NCBI GenBank assembly: GCA_028280115.1
Contig: JANQMJ010000015.1
Location: 186,001-250,000 of the forward strand
From: Parvularculaceae bacterium
Lineage (GTDB): Bacteria; Pseudomonadota; Alphaproteobacteria; Caulobacterales; Parvularculaceae
Direction: 5' to 3'
DNA length: 64,000 bases
In this document: positions 48,698 to 57,264 of the stretch, piece by piece
How the letters are laid out: each line of letters begins with the position of its first letter
How positions within the stretch are numbered: the stretch's first letter is position 1
Made by a program: the position numbers and the translations under genes
The notes under the pieces: generated by a model
Databases searched by the model: none
What the model saw: the letters and a program-made list of their open reading frames with translations, nothing else
Told to the model about the DNA's origin: nothing

Positions 48698-50119
48698 ATG
48701 AGAGATCGTTTCTGCAAGATTGTTGCGACTATCGGCCCGGCGAGCGCGTCGCCGTCCATGTTGCGCCTTTTGTTCAACGCCGGCGTCGATATCTACCGCC
48801 TCAATATGAGCCACGGCGAGCATGAAAAACTGGCGGCCGTGGCCCAGGCGATCCGCGAGATCGAGGCCGAATCCGATTCGCCGCTTGCCGTCTTCGCCGA
48901 CCTTCAGGGCCCGAAAATCCGCGCCGGCGCGTTTTCCGGCGGTTCGATCAAACTCAAATACGGCGCTGAATACAAAGTCCTTTTCGCGGCGGAGACGGAC
49001 GAAGAAAATGTCATCCCAGTGCCGCATCAGGAGTTGCTTGACGCGCTCGCGCCCGAGGACATCCTCAAATTCGACGACGGCAAGTTGCAGGTCACCGTTA
49101 CGCAAAGAACCGGCGACGCAATTATGGTCCGCGCCGACACCCCAGGCGATCTCAAGAGCAGAAAGGGAATCAACGCGCCGGGCCGCACGCTGCCGATTTC
49201 CGCCCTCACCGACAAGGACAAGCAAGATCTCGAATTCGCCCTCGGTCTTGGCGTCGATTACATTGCGCTTTCCTTCATCCAGAAGCCGGCCGACGTCGAA
49301 GAGGCCAAAGACCTGATCAAGGGCCGGGCCGGGATCATCTCGAAGATCGAAAAACCCGCGGCCGTCGACCATCTCGATGAAATCATCGCGCTGTCGGACG
49401 TGATCATGGTGGCGCGCGGCGATCTCGGCGTCGAATGCGCACCCGAAGAAGTGCCCCTGATGCAGCGGCGCATCGTCCGTACCTGCCGCCGCGCCGGCAA
49501 ACCGGTGATCGTGGCGACGCACATGCTCGAATCGATGATCGAATCGATCGCGCCGACCCGCGCGGAAGCGTCCGACGTTTCGACGGCCGTCTACCAGGGC
49601 GCCGATGCGGTGATGCTGTCGGCGGAAACCGCAGTCGGGCGCCATCCCCCGACCGCCGTCGCAATCATGGACCGCATCATCATGGCCACCGAACGCGATG
49701 AAGAATCAGGCGGTTATCAGATCGATTCCAACGACAATGTGATTTATACCACGGCCGACGCCATCACCCTGTCGGCGCGGCGCATCGCCGAAGTGCTCGA
49801 TTGCAAATTCGCCGTCGCCTACACCAAGACAGGATCGACCGCGCGGCGGCTTTCCCGCGACCGGCCGCACTGCCCGGTGATCGCCGCAACGCCGGACGAG
49901 ACAGTGGCGCGTCAGCTCGCGCTCTTCTGGGGCGTTCGGCCGGTCGTCACCGAGGATATTTCCCATTTTCATGAAATGATCGAAAAGGCCGATTATCTTG
50001 CGAAAAACCATGGCGGCGCCGACGGCGAACGAATCATTATCACGGCGGGCTATCCCTTCGGGCGGCCGGGCAAAACCAACACCTTGAAAATCAGCCGCAT
50101 CGGCGCGCTCGAGGGGTAA
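48698..50119 (+). CDS. pyk: Pyruvate kinase
   Basis: The protein has 473 residues. The start RDRFCKIVATIGPASASPSML, SRLNMSHG-like block, ADLQGPKIRAG, the active-site IMVARGDLGVE and ATHMLESMIESIAPTRAE are all present. The C-terminal domain ends YPFGRPGKTNTLKISRIG. It makes pyruvate and ATP from phosphoenolpyruvate. Its product is the substrate expected for the NifJ enzyme encoded at 20634-24233. A dienelactone-hydrolase gene follows after 15 bp. Confidence 0.97.
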   Translation: MRDRFCKIVATIGPASASPSMLRLLFNAGVDIYRLNMSHGEHEKLAAVAQAIREIEAESDSPLAVFADLQGPKIRAGAFSGGSIKLKYGAEYKVLFAAETDEENVIPVPHQELLDALAPEDILKFDDGKLQVTVTQRTGDAIMVRADTPGDLKSRKGINAPGRTLPISALTDKDKQDLEFALGLGVDYIALSFIQKPADVEEAKDLIKGRAGIISKIEKPAAVDHLDEIIALSDVIMVARGDLGVECAPEEVPLMQRRIVRTCRRAGKPVIVATHMLESMIESIAPTRAEASDVSTAVYQGADAVMLSAETAVGRHPPTAVAIMDRIIMATERDEESGGYQIDSNDNVIYTTADAITLSARRIAEVLDCKFAVAYTKTGSTARRLSRDRPHCPVIAATPDETVARQLALFWGVRPVVTEDISHFHEMIEKADYLAKNHGGADGERIIITAGYPFGRPGKTNTLKISRIGALEG

Positions 50120-50134
50120 AAACGGGAGATTGAG

Positions 50135-50854
50135 ATGACGATTAAGACGCGATCCGTCGAATACGACTTTGAAGGCAAGACCTTCGAAGCGATCCTCGCC
50201 GCGGACGACGGTCAGTCCGGGGAACGGCCAGGCGTTTTGGTTTGCCACGCCTGGGCGGGGCGCAGCGATTTTGACGTTGAAAAGGCGAAAAAGCTCGCTG
50301 AACTCGGCTATGCGGGTTTCGCGCTCGATCTTTACGGCAAGGGCGTGCTCGGGACTTCCACCGAAGAGAACCAGGCGTTGATGACGCCATTCGTGGAAGA
50401 CCGTTCCATGCTGCAATCGCGATTGTTGAAGATCGCCGACATTTTGCGCGCGCAACCGGAAGTCGACTCGGGGAAAATCGCGGCTATCGGCTTTTGTTTC
50501 GGCGGTTTATGCGCGCTCGACATCGCCCGCACCGGCGCGGACCTTGCCGGCGTCGTCAGCTTTCACGGCCTTCTCAACGCGCCGGGCAACACGGCCGGCA
50601 AGAAAATCAAGGCGAAAGTCCTGGCGCTGCATGGCTGGGACGATCCCATGGCGCCCCCCAAAGACGTCGAGGCTCTGGGCAAGGAGCTCACCGAAGCGGG
50701 CGCGGACTGGCAACTGCACGCCTATGGCGGAACGATGCACGCTTTCACCAATCCCGAGGCGAACGATCCTGATTTCGGCACGGTCTATAACGCCGCGGCG
50801 GACGCACGATCCTGGATCGCGATGAAGACCTTTTTAGCGGAGATATTTGGATAA
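50135..50854 (+). CDS. Dienelactone hydrolase family protein
   Basis: This 239-residue alpha/beta hydrolase has the catalytic Cys in AAIGFCFGGLCAL, the Asp in LALHGWDDPM and the His in GGTMHAFTNPEA. This is the Cys-Asp-His triad of the dienelactone hydrolase group. Physiological substrate unknown; many members are not in aromatic pathways. GGGAG precedes the ATG. It follows pyk closely and is convergent with the J-domain gene. Confidence 0.88.
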   Translation: MTIKTRSVEYDFEGKTFEAILAADDGQSGERPGVLVCHAWAGRSDFDVEKAKKLAELGYAGFALDLYGKGVLGTSTEENQALMTPFVEDRSMLQSRLLKIADILRAQPEVDSGKIAAIGFCFGGLCALDIARTGADLAGVVSFHGLLNAPGNTAGKKIKAKVLALHGWDDPMAPPKDVEALGKELTEAGADWQLHAYGGTMHAFTNPEANDPDFGTVYNAAADARSWIAMKTFLAEIFG

Positions 50855-50866
50855 AGGCTGCGGCCT

Positions 50867-51331
50867 TCATTCTTCGCCCACGGCGCTCAGCATCACATCG
50901 CGCGCTTCGTTGATCTGCGCCGCGAGATAGTCCGTGCCGCCCTTATCGGGATGGATTTGCGCGATCAACTTTTTGTAAGCGGCCTGAATTTGCTGTTCGT
51001 CTGCGTCGATCGAAACACCGAGCATGGCGGCCGCCTCGTCCACGGTCATCGCCTTGCTCAGCGCCGGCGGTTCAGGGTTTGCGCCTTCGTCCCTGGCGAC
51101 GGCGCCGTCGCGCCACATCTCGATCGCCGTCACCGCGCCGGCGGCGAGCAGCACCATCAGCGCCAACGGCCAGAGCTTGGCGGCGAAGAGCACAGCAGCG
51201 AGGCCGAGCCAGATAACGATCTTGAGCAGCGTGACATTGCGTCCGCCGCCGGTCCGGCTGCGCGCTGCGCGCCAGAGCAGCCATCCCGCCCCTGCGCCGG
51301 CGAGCAGCAATGCGATCACGCCAAGTGACAT
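50867..51331 (-). CDS. Membrane-anchored J-domain protein
   Basis: The protein has 154 residues from MSLGVIALLLAGAGAGWLLW. Two hydrophobic segments (about 1-20 and 34-68) precede a C-terminal J-domain with the IHPDKGG loop that stimulates DnaK. The layout resembles mitochondrial TIM14/Pam18-like J proteins, which alphaproteobacteria also encode. A longer upstream frame from 51469 is Arg-rich and antisense-like. It begins 70 bp downstream of the mipZ stop. Confidence 0.85.
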   Translation of the reverse strand: MSLGVIALLLAGAGAGWLLWRAARSRTGGGRNVTLLKIVIWLGLAAVLFAAKLWPLALMVLLAAGAVTAIEMWRDGAVARDEGANPEPPALSKAMTVDEAAAMLGVSIDADEQQIQAAYKKLIAQIHPDKGGTDYLAAQINEARDVMLSAVGEE

Positions 51332-51401
51332 ATCGGATAAGTTCCGCCGCTGATCAAAGACCCGATCTGATAGCACATCGTGCCGCGGCGCGCAGGCGTT
51401 C

Positions 51402-52226
51402 CTACGCCGCTTCCTCGCGAACGTCCGGCTGAGGCAGATTGAGCGCGGCGACGAGGGAGCGGATTTCAAGCCGCGCCGTAATATGGCTCATGGTCGACAG
51501 CCGCATCGGCGCGCCCTTGCCGCCGAGATCAAGCAGCGTCAGACCCATGGGGAACAACTCGCGATAGATGACGCGATCGCCGAACCCTCGGGCAAGGCGA
51601 AAGCCGATGCGCGCGGCGAGATCTTCGAGTTTTTCGCCCATTTTCTTCTTGTTGCGCGCGCGGGTCGCCGACAGGCGGTTGCGCATGACGATCCAGTCGA
51701 TGCCGCCGGGAACGCCGGTCATCGCCCTTTCCTTGCGCGCGGTCCAGACCATTTCGCTGTAAAGGCTCGGACCGGCGACCCGGCCGGTTTCGGGATCAAG
51801 CCGGGCAAGCATATCAAAATCGACAAAACTGTCGTTGAGCGGGGTGACAATGGTGTCCGCATGCAGGTGCGCCAGCCGCGCTAGATGCGTGTCGGCGCCG
51901 GGGCAATCAATGACGGCGAAATCACAGCCTTCAAGCGCGATCAAAGCCTGTTGAAGGCTTTCCGTTTCCCGGTGTTTGGATTCCTCGCGGCTGTCGAGAG
52001 ATGATGTTTCAACCTGGGAAACCACTGGCAAAGGCAGGGCTTTCCCTTTGATTTTCGAAAACTTTCGCCGGTTTTCAAGGTATCGCGTGAGGCTTCGCTG
52101 ACGAAGATCCAAATCAACCGCGCCGACCTTCCGGCCGCTTCTGAGCAGCGCCACGATCAGATGCATGGCGGTTGTCGACTTGCCCGAGCCGCCCTTTTCA
52201 TTCCCCAGAACGATGACATGCGTCAT
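51402..52226 (-). CDS. mipZ: Division-plane positioning ATPase MipZ
   Basis: This 274-residue ParA/MinD-type ATPase has the deviant Walker A GNEKGGSGKSTTAMHL (signature Lys11, catalytic Lys16). It also has VDLDLRQRSLTRYLENRR and DCPGADTHLARLAHLHADTIVTPLNDSFVDFD, typical of MipZ. In Caulobacter MipZ forms bipolar gradients with ParB and inhibits FtsZ away from midcell. A longer start from 52571 overlaps the divergent gene and is rejected. MipZ is one of the strongest taxonomic clues here. Confidence 0.95.
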   Translation of the reverse strand: MTHVIVLGNEKGGSGKSTTAMHLIVALLRSGRKVGAVDLDLRQRSLTRYLENRRKFSKIKGKALPLPVVSQVETSSLDSREESKHRETESLQQALIALEGCDFAVIDCPGADTHLARLAHLHADTIVTPLNDSFVDFDMLARLDPETGRVAGPSLYSEMVWTARKERAMTGVPGGIDWIVMRNRLSATRARNKKKMGEKLEDLAARIGFRLARGFGDRVIYRELFPMGLTLLDLGGKGAPMRLSTMSHITARLEIRSLVAALNLPQPDVREEAA

Positions 52227-52314
52227 GAAATTCGCCCGAAAATCCGTCTTAGCGCCGCTATTTTCACGCTTCTTGCTTACCTCGGGGAAACAAGCCCGCA
52301 GGTAGTCTGATAAG

Positions 52315-53148
52315 ATGATCCGATTCTCATTTCGAAATCGAGACCGTCTGAAAGCGACGCTGGCCGCCTTTTTCTGCGCTTTTCTCGCGCCAGCGCCAGC
52401 CTCTGCAGACATCGCGCTGAGCCCACTGCGCCAAGTGCTGGCGGCGGATCGCGGCGAGGCGACGTTTTCCATTTTGAACCCGTCAACGCGCATTCTCCAC
52501 GGCCGCGTGACCTGGATCGACTTGACGGCGACGGAAACGGGATACGCGCCAGCAGACGCCGGCGCGCGCACACGGTTTAGCGCCGCGCCCTATTTGACCT
52601 TGTCGCCCGCCCAGTTTCGCCTTGAGCCTGGCGCGCGGATCACCGTGACGGTGGCGCTTAAGGACGGACAGACACCGCCGCCAGGCGAGCGCCGTTCGCA
52701 TCTGTTGATCGAAACCGCAGCGGCGCGGACGGCGATCCGCAAGGCCAGCAATGGCGGTCTTGAAGTCGATATCGGCGCAGGCGTTTCCGCGCCGGTGTTG
52801 TTGCGCGGCGCAGGGCGCGCCGCCGCCGCCATCGGCGAGACTAAACTCTTACGCGACAACGAAGGCATGCTGTTGATCTCCACGACGATCAAACCGAAAG
52901 GCGAGATTTCAACTTTCGGCCGCATTGTCGCGTCTTTCAAACCGGCAGACTCGCGCGAGCCGGAGAAAATACTTGGAATTCGCGCGAATGTCGCCGGGTT
53001 TGTCGACGCGGAAATGCGGCGAATTGAAATCCCGTTCGGATTTTTCTCTCTCGGGCCGGGGACCCTTACGCTTCGCTATGAAGGACAAGCCGAATACGAA
53101 GGGCGCGTCTTTGACAAGCGCGAGTTCGATATCGCCCCGCCGGGCTAA
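52315..53148 (+). CDS. PapD-like periplasmic chaperone, orphan
   Basis: The protein has 277 residues. A signal peptide (about 1-31, ending ASA) is followed by two immunoglobulin-like halves: DIALSPLRQVLAADRGEATFSILNPSTRILHGRVTWIDL and FRLEPGARITVTVALKDGQTPPPGERRSHLLIE. This matches the fimbrial chaperone G1-strand region. No usher or pilin gene is adjacent, so its partner is unclear. It is divergent from mipZ over 88 bp and convergent with the SPOR lipoprotein. Confidence 0.75.
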   Translation: MIRFSFRNRDRLKATLAAFFCAFLAPAPASADIALSPLRQVLAADRGEATFSILNPSTRILHGRVTWIDLTATETGYAPADAGARTRFSAAPYLTLSPAQFRLEPGARITVTVALKDGQTPPPGERRSHLLIETAAARTAIRKASNGGLEVDIGAGVSAPVLLRGAGRAAAAIGETKLLRDNEGMLLISTTIKPKGEISTFGRIVASFKPADSREPEKILGIRANVAGFVDAEMRRIEIPFGFFSLGPGTLTLRYEGQAEYEGRVFDKREFDIAPPG

Positions 53149-53157
53149 CCCAACAGA

Positions 53158-53910
53158 TTAGTCGCCGAGCGAAAGCTTGTCGCCGCTGAAATCCGTCACG
53201 GCGCAATAAACGCCTCTGGGATCCAGGCTGGCGCACAGCGCCGCGGCTTTTTCCTGGGACGAAAACCCGCCGCCGATCAGGCGCATGAAAACGCCTTGCT
53301 CGGGAATCGCGGCCGTTTCGATGCGCGGCTCCAGAAGGCCAAGCTCATCGGGGTTTTCGCGCTGCAATTTGCGCCAGCCGTCGCGCGCATCGGCAAGCGT
53401 GCGATAAGAGGCGAGATGCACGCCGAAAAGAACGCTTTCGGTTTCGATTTCGCCATTGGCTTCGCTTTCGAAAACCGCATCGGTCGCAGCGAAGGTCGGC
53501 TGAACCAAACGCGGGGATGGCTTTACCGGCACGTCGGAACTGGCCAGCGCCGGCGCGTCCGGATCATCGACCACGGCGTCCGGTTTCGGTTGCGGGTCGG
53601 GCACGGCGATGGTCGGCGCATCACGCAGGTTGGCCTGAAGCGGCGCCCCTTCCGCATCCTCGTCCAAACTATCGTCATTTTCGGCAAGGAGTATTTGATT
53701 TTCCATTGTCAGCGCCGAGACACGGTCCGACAGTTCCGCGTTTTCCGCTTTCAGCTGTTCAACCTCCGCCTTAAGCGTCGCGACAATGATCGGATCGGCT
53801 TCGCCGATAGCGTCGGACTCGGCCGTGTTCGATTCATTGCCGGACAATGTCGAGCAGGCGGTGAGAAACGACAACGCAATGATTGCGCTCAACAACTGCA
53901 TTCGTCGCAC
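53158..53910 (-). CDS. SPOR-domain lipoprotein
   Basis: The protein has 250 residues from the GTG at 53910, which has AGGAG at good spacing; ATG at 53901 is the alternative. The signal sequence ends in the lipobox LTAC with the lipidated Cys at about residue 19. A coiled coil (LKAEVEQLKAENAELSDRVSALTMENQILL) and an acidic linker precede a C-terminal SPOR domain (FGVHLASYRTLADARDGW... RLIGGGFSSQEKAAAL). SPOR domains bind denuded glycan at division septa, suggesting an envelope/division role. Confidence 0.85.
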   Translation of the reverse strand: MRRMQLLSAIIALSFLTACSTLSGNESNTAESDAIGEADPIIVATLKAEVEQLKAENAELSDRVSALTMENQILLAENDDSLDEDAEGAPLQANLRDAPTIAVPDPQPKPDAVVDDPDAPALASSDVPVKPSPRLVQPTFAATDAVFESEANGEIETESVLFGVHLASYRTLADARDGWRKLQRENPDELGLLEPRIETAAIPEQGVFMRLIGGGFSSQEKAAALCASLDPRGVYCAVTDFSGDKLSLGD

Positions 53911-54043
53911 GACCGGCGTCTCCTGTTCCAAGCATTTGCGCCCCACCGACTAACCCATCATAAGGCCGGCAGCCGCGAAGGCCAATCCGGGCGCGGCTTT
54001 TAGTTGAGGCGAATCGCAAGGCGGGTAAAGGATTTCAAGTCTT

Positions 54044-54847
54044 TCAGGGCGCATCCGAGGGGCCTGCGGGTTCTTCATAGGCGGGCGGCGGCGTCAGCCG
54101 GACCGGCCCGCTTGCGCTGTCCTTTTCCAAAAGCGCCACTGTGTAAACGACGGCCGTGCCGAATTCAGGGCTGGCGGCGAGAAAAGCCAGGATTTCCTCG
54201 ATCCCATCCCCATCAAAATCAGCATTGGCGATTTCCTGGAGAATCACCTGCTGGTCATCAAAGGAAATACGCCAATTCGTCGCATTCTGGCGTTCGACCG
54301 CCGGCGGCCCCGGCGATAACGAGGCGTCAGCGCCCAGCCGCAACAGCGAATCGCCGCCAAGCGAAGCGATTTCGGTCGCATCCGGCGAGCCGTCAACGAA
54401 ATAGCTCGTTTGCACCGGGCGCGCCTCAAGCAGCAAGTCGAGGGCGCCGCAGGCCCTGACGAAATAAGCTGCCCGGCGTATGTCGCGCGTGGTCGCGGCA
54501 TACCGGCCTTCAACAAGCGCTTCGTCATATTGCCGACAGGTGAAGACGTCTTCCGGCGGCGCGGCGGGATCGCTGGAATGGATCATGGTTAAAACGAGGG
54601 CCTGGCCGCGCTGGTCGACCAGCTGCGCGCTTTGCAGGCGCGTAAGTTCCGCGCGCTGATAACAGCGTGCTGCGGCGCCTTCAAAAAACGGCAGGTCGGA
54701 TTTGAGACAAATCTCGCGGGATGCGCTTTCCCGCGGCGCCGGTTCGCTCGCCCAGCGACCGGGCCCCAAAACGATAGCAACCGTCGCGGCGCCGGCGACG
54801 CCCAAGGCGCCGGCGCTCGCCGCCAATATGCGCCTATTGCCGATCAT
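54044..54847 (-). CDS. Exported hypothetical protein with EF-hand-like loop
   Basis: The protein has 267 residues. I do not recognise the family. An N-terminal signal or anchor (about 8-28, ILAASAGALGVAGAATVAIVL) precedes a soluble part with four Cys. Near residue 215 lies ADFDGDGIEEILAFLA, a D-x-D-x-D-G-x-x-E loop of the kind that binds Ca2+ in EF-hand and FG-GAP repeats. It is followed after 3 bp by... no gene on its own side but is preceded by the DUF1489 gene (3 bp between), so the two are probably cotranscribed. Confidence 0.6.
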   Translation of the reverse strand: MIGNRRILAASAGALGVAGAATVAIVLGPGRWASEPAPRESASREICLKSDLPFFEGAAARCYQRAELTRLQSAQLVDQRGQALVLTMIHSSDPAAPPEDVFTCRQYDEALVEGRYAATTRDIRRAAYFVRACGALDLLLEARPVQTSYFVDGSPDATEIASLGGDSLLRLGADASLSPGPPAVERQNATNWRISFDDQQVILQEIANADFDGDGIEEILAFLAASPEFGTAVVYTVALLEKDSASGPVRLTPPPAYEEPAGPSDAP

Positions 54848-54850
54848 GAT

Positions 54851-55282
54851 TTACAATAGCCCCAACTCAGCGAGTTTTGCGCTCAGTTCCGGCGGCGGCG
54901 CGTTGCTGCGCCGGTCGGGCAGATCCTGCGGCGCGTCCTGGGCGGAAAGATAGCGCCACCCCTGGAACGCTCGGCGCGGCTGCGCTTGCGTCAGCACAAG
55001 CTGCGGTTTGAGCAAGATCGCGGTGCGTTCGATTCCATCGGCGCCGATACGCTGTTCGAAACCCATAATTTCCTGGCGCGCCAACACGACGCCCTTGATC
55101 ACCCAGTATAGCGAACCGCCGCTCAGCAGTTCTTGCTCACGGCGCGGCCGCATGCGCGTGACATGGTCATGAATGCGGCGGCCGCGGGCTTTTTTGTTCG
55201 CCCCCGCCTTTTTCTCAATCCACGCCTCAAGGTCGCCCACGCTTTGCGCACCGACGCACAATTTCACGAGGTGAACCGTCAT
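54851..55282 (-). CDS. DUF1489 family protein
   Basis: The protein has 143 residues from MTVHLVKLCVGAQSVGDLEAWI. The blocks HVTRMRPRREQELLSGGSLYWVIKGVVLARQ and RAFQGWRYLSAQDAPQDL are the DUF1489 signature, a family largely confined to alphaproteobacteria with no known function. TTGGAA lies before the ATG at 55282. It sits between the lysozyme gene (30 bp upstream) and the exported hypothetical gene (3 bp downstream). Confidence 0.88.
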   Translation of the reverse strand: MTVHLVKLCVGAQSVGDLEAWIEKKAGANKKARGRRIHDHVTRMRPRREQELLSGGSLYWVIKGVVLARQEIMGFEQRIGADGIERTAILLKPQLVLTQAQPRRAFQGWRYLSAQDAPQDLPDRRSNAPPPELSAKLAELGLL

Positions 55283-55312
55283 GAATTCCAATCAGGCCGC
55301 CCGGGGCGGGAA

Positions 55313-56284
55313 TTATTCGGCCACGCGCAGCCGAGCGACATCGCGGGCGCGCTGGCGTTTGATATCGTGGCGTACAGAGCGCTTCACGAGAATGTAGAGA
55401 ATGAAATAGCACATCGCCGCGCCGACCGCGGAAAGCCACATGGGCAGGTTTTCAAAGATCACCGCGAAACGCTCATAGCTGATCCCGATCGCCTCGGCGA
55501 GCGCCGGAGCTTCCTGGCCGAGCAGCAAAAGGGCGCCGACGACGGTAAGCGCAAAAGCGAGCAGACCCGCCAGAACGGCACCGATCGTAACGCCCATATC
55601 CGCGTGTTCTTCGGCTTTTGAAATAATCATTTTCGACGGATCGCCGGAAAGCGCCTGGGTCGCCGCGAACAGCGCGCGCGTACGCGCCGCTTTTTCTTCC
55701 GTGGTCAGCGCTTTTTTCCGCTCCGCCTTGATTGCGTTGAAATCCACAAGCGGCTTGGCGCCCAGCACCTTGTCGGAGACGTATTCGGGTTCGCATTCGG
55801 CCGCCGGTAAGACGTCGGAGCTCGGCACCACCAGCGAGGCGTCGGTGGGCATGAGGAACAGCGACTTTTCCGCCGCCCGACGGCGTACGAGACCATCCAG
55901 CGTGACAAGCTCGTTATTGACGAAAGCTTTCGTCCATTGTTCGAAGGCATTGGCCGCGCCGATCTTGTCGCCGGCGTTGAGCTTGCGAAGCACAGTTGAG
56001 CGTTTCCAGTTTTCTTCGCCGATATTGAAAATCAGCGAGACCAGCGCGTCATGCTCATTCTGATTGAGCGGCGCGCGCACGGTGTCGCTGATAAGCTGTT
56101 CGATCGGTCCCACATCGTCTTTGAGGAGCCGTTCGGCGTCGCCTTCGGTGACGCTCATGCCGTGACGGGCTGTCGAGGTATGGCCGTAACCGACGGTCCA
56201 CTGCTCGCTCGGCGCGTAATGCGCCGACATGCGCAGGCCTTCATATCCTTTGATCAGATTGAGACCGGTCTCTCCCGTTCGCAT
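55313..56284 (-). CDS. GH24 lysozyme-like protein with two C-terminal membrane helices
   Basis: The protein has 323 residues from MRTGETGLNLIKGYEGL. The lysozyme domain (1-150) keeps the Glu (YEGL) and the Thr (WTVGYGHT). The residue at the T4 Asp20 position reads Ala in HYAPSEQWT, so the catalytic Asp appears lost. PLNQNEHDALVSLIFNIG and LVRRRAAEKSLFLMP mirror the paralogue at 36114-36971. Two hydrophobic helices near residues 240-265 and 285-305 precede a basic tail. No signal peptide is seen. Activity is uncertain. Confidence 0.83.
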   Translation of the reverse strand: MRTGETGLNLIKGYEGLRMSAHYAPSEQWTVGYGHTSTARHGMSVTEGDAERLLKDDVGPIEQLISDTVRAPLNQNEHDALVSLIFNIGEENWKRSTVLRKLNAGDKIGAANAFEQWTKAFVNNELVTLDGLVRRRAAEKSLFLMPTDASLVVPSSDVLPAAECEPEYVSDKVLGAKPLVDFNAIKAERKKALTTEEKAARTRALFAATQALSGDPSKMIISKAEEHADMGVTIGAVLAGLLAFALTVVGALLLLGQEAPALAEAIGISYERFAVIFENLPMWLSAVGAAMCYFILYILVKRSVRHDIKRQRARDVARLRVAE

Positions 56285-56709
56285 CAGACCCGTTTCACCC
56301 CTCTCAACACCACGCCGCCAGCGAACGCCGGCGTCTTCTGGCGCACCGCAGCGCCACAAGCGCGCCGTCGCGTTAACTTATTCACTAGCATGCTGCGACC
56401 GCAATGGGTAGACGCGAGCACCCTGCGGAAGCGCGCCGGCAGACTTGTGTCATCTTTACACATGGCCTGATTCTGGCTGCAATTGGGACAATCTACGCGA
56501 GAAAATGGCTGCAAAACGTCCCCTGTCGCGCCGCCGAACTTCACCGCAACCGCCTGAAATCCAAGGAAATTCGCCAAATCCGGGCGCGCGCGCCGCATGG
56601 CACAAGACTTGGGTGAACGACTGCGCCGCGTTTTTCGACGCTCCGGGGCGCGGCCGGCTGAAAGCAGACTATTGGGGGCTTTTGGGGATCAGGAGCAGTA
56701 GAGGAAACC
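56285..56709. other. 425-bp gap upstream of PEP-CTERM gene
   Basis: No coding frame with convincing codon pattern is seen here. An ATG at 56445 opens a long frame through it, but its product is Arg-rich and does not resemble a protein. A small inverted repeat TGTGT/ACACA lies at 56446-56462. Strong GAGGAAACC at the end belongs to the 56710 start. The gap may contain the promoters of both flanking divergent genes. Confidence 0.4.
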
Positions 56710-57248
56710 ATGATCGGCACAGGGTACGCAAATATTGTCGCCGCGTTGATCGTCGCGCTGGCCATTCTTTGGACCGGATTCGGCGGAAATCGCGGCGCCG
56801 GCGCTGCCTCCGAAGAAGAATTCGCCGCCTGGTATGCGCGCGCAGTGGGCGATATCCGAAACGATATCGTCGTCAACTGCGGCTGCTGCGGCGAAGGACA
56901 AGGCCAGCGGAGGGCCGCCGCCGACTCTTTTTGACGTCCCGCCCCGTTCCGCAGCGGCTGGCCGGATACAAGCCGGCAGCCCCAGTCGAAATTGGGCGGG
57001 TTCCGTCAGTCGCGCCGAGAGAGGCGCCGACACCGACGCCGGCGCTTCCGCCGCGCGAGCCGGGATTCTCGTTCCCGCCTTATAGGCCGTTGCCGGTGAT
57101 TCACATCCCGCCGGTGTTCATTACTCCTGACCCGCCGGTCAAACCGCCGAAGGAGCCGCCGGTCGACGTGCCTGAGCCGGGCGTATTATTCCTGCTGGCG
57201 GCTGGCGCGCTGACATACAGGCTGTTGAGCAGGAAATCCCCCGCCTAA
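56710..57248 (+). pseudogene. PEP-CTERM anchor protein, proline-rich, interrupted by a -1 frameshift
   Basis: A strong GAGGAAACC site precedes ATG 56710, which opens a 74-codon frame: signal/anchor helix IVAALIVALAILWTGF, then an acidic stretch and NCGCCGEG, stopping at TGA (56932-56934). Shifting -1 in the TCT TTT TGA context continues in another frame to 57248. That part is Pro-rich (TPTPALPPREPGFSFPPYRP, PPVKPPKEPPVDVPEPG) and ends LFLLAAGALTYRLLSRKSPA. VPEPG-helix-RK is a PEP-CTERM exosortase-sorting signal. The joined product would have about 179 residues. Mutation, sequencing error at the T-run, or recoding cannot be separated here. Confidence 0.55.
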
Positions 57249-57264
57249 GCGCTCTCGCTCTTGC

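Noticed and set aside
56445..57248. Single long frame from ATG 56445 ending in the PEP-CTERM signal
   Set aside because: Its first 160 codons are Arg-rich nonsense, while the frame from 56710 has a strong ribosome site and a signal helix. A frameshift between the two explains the data better.
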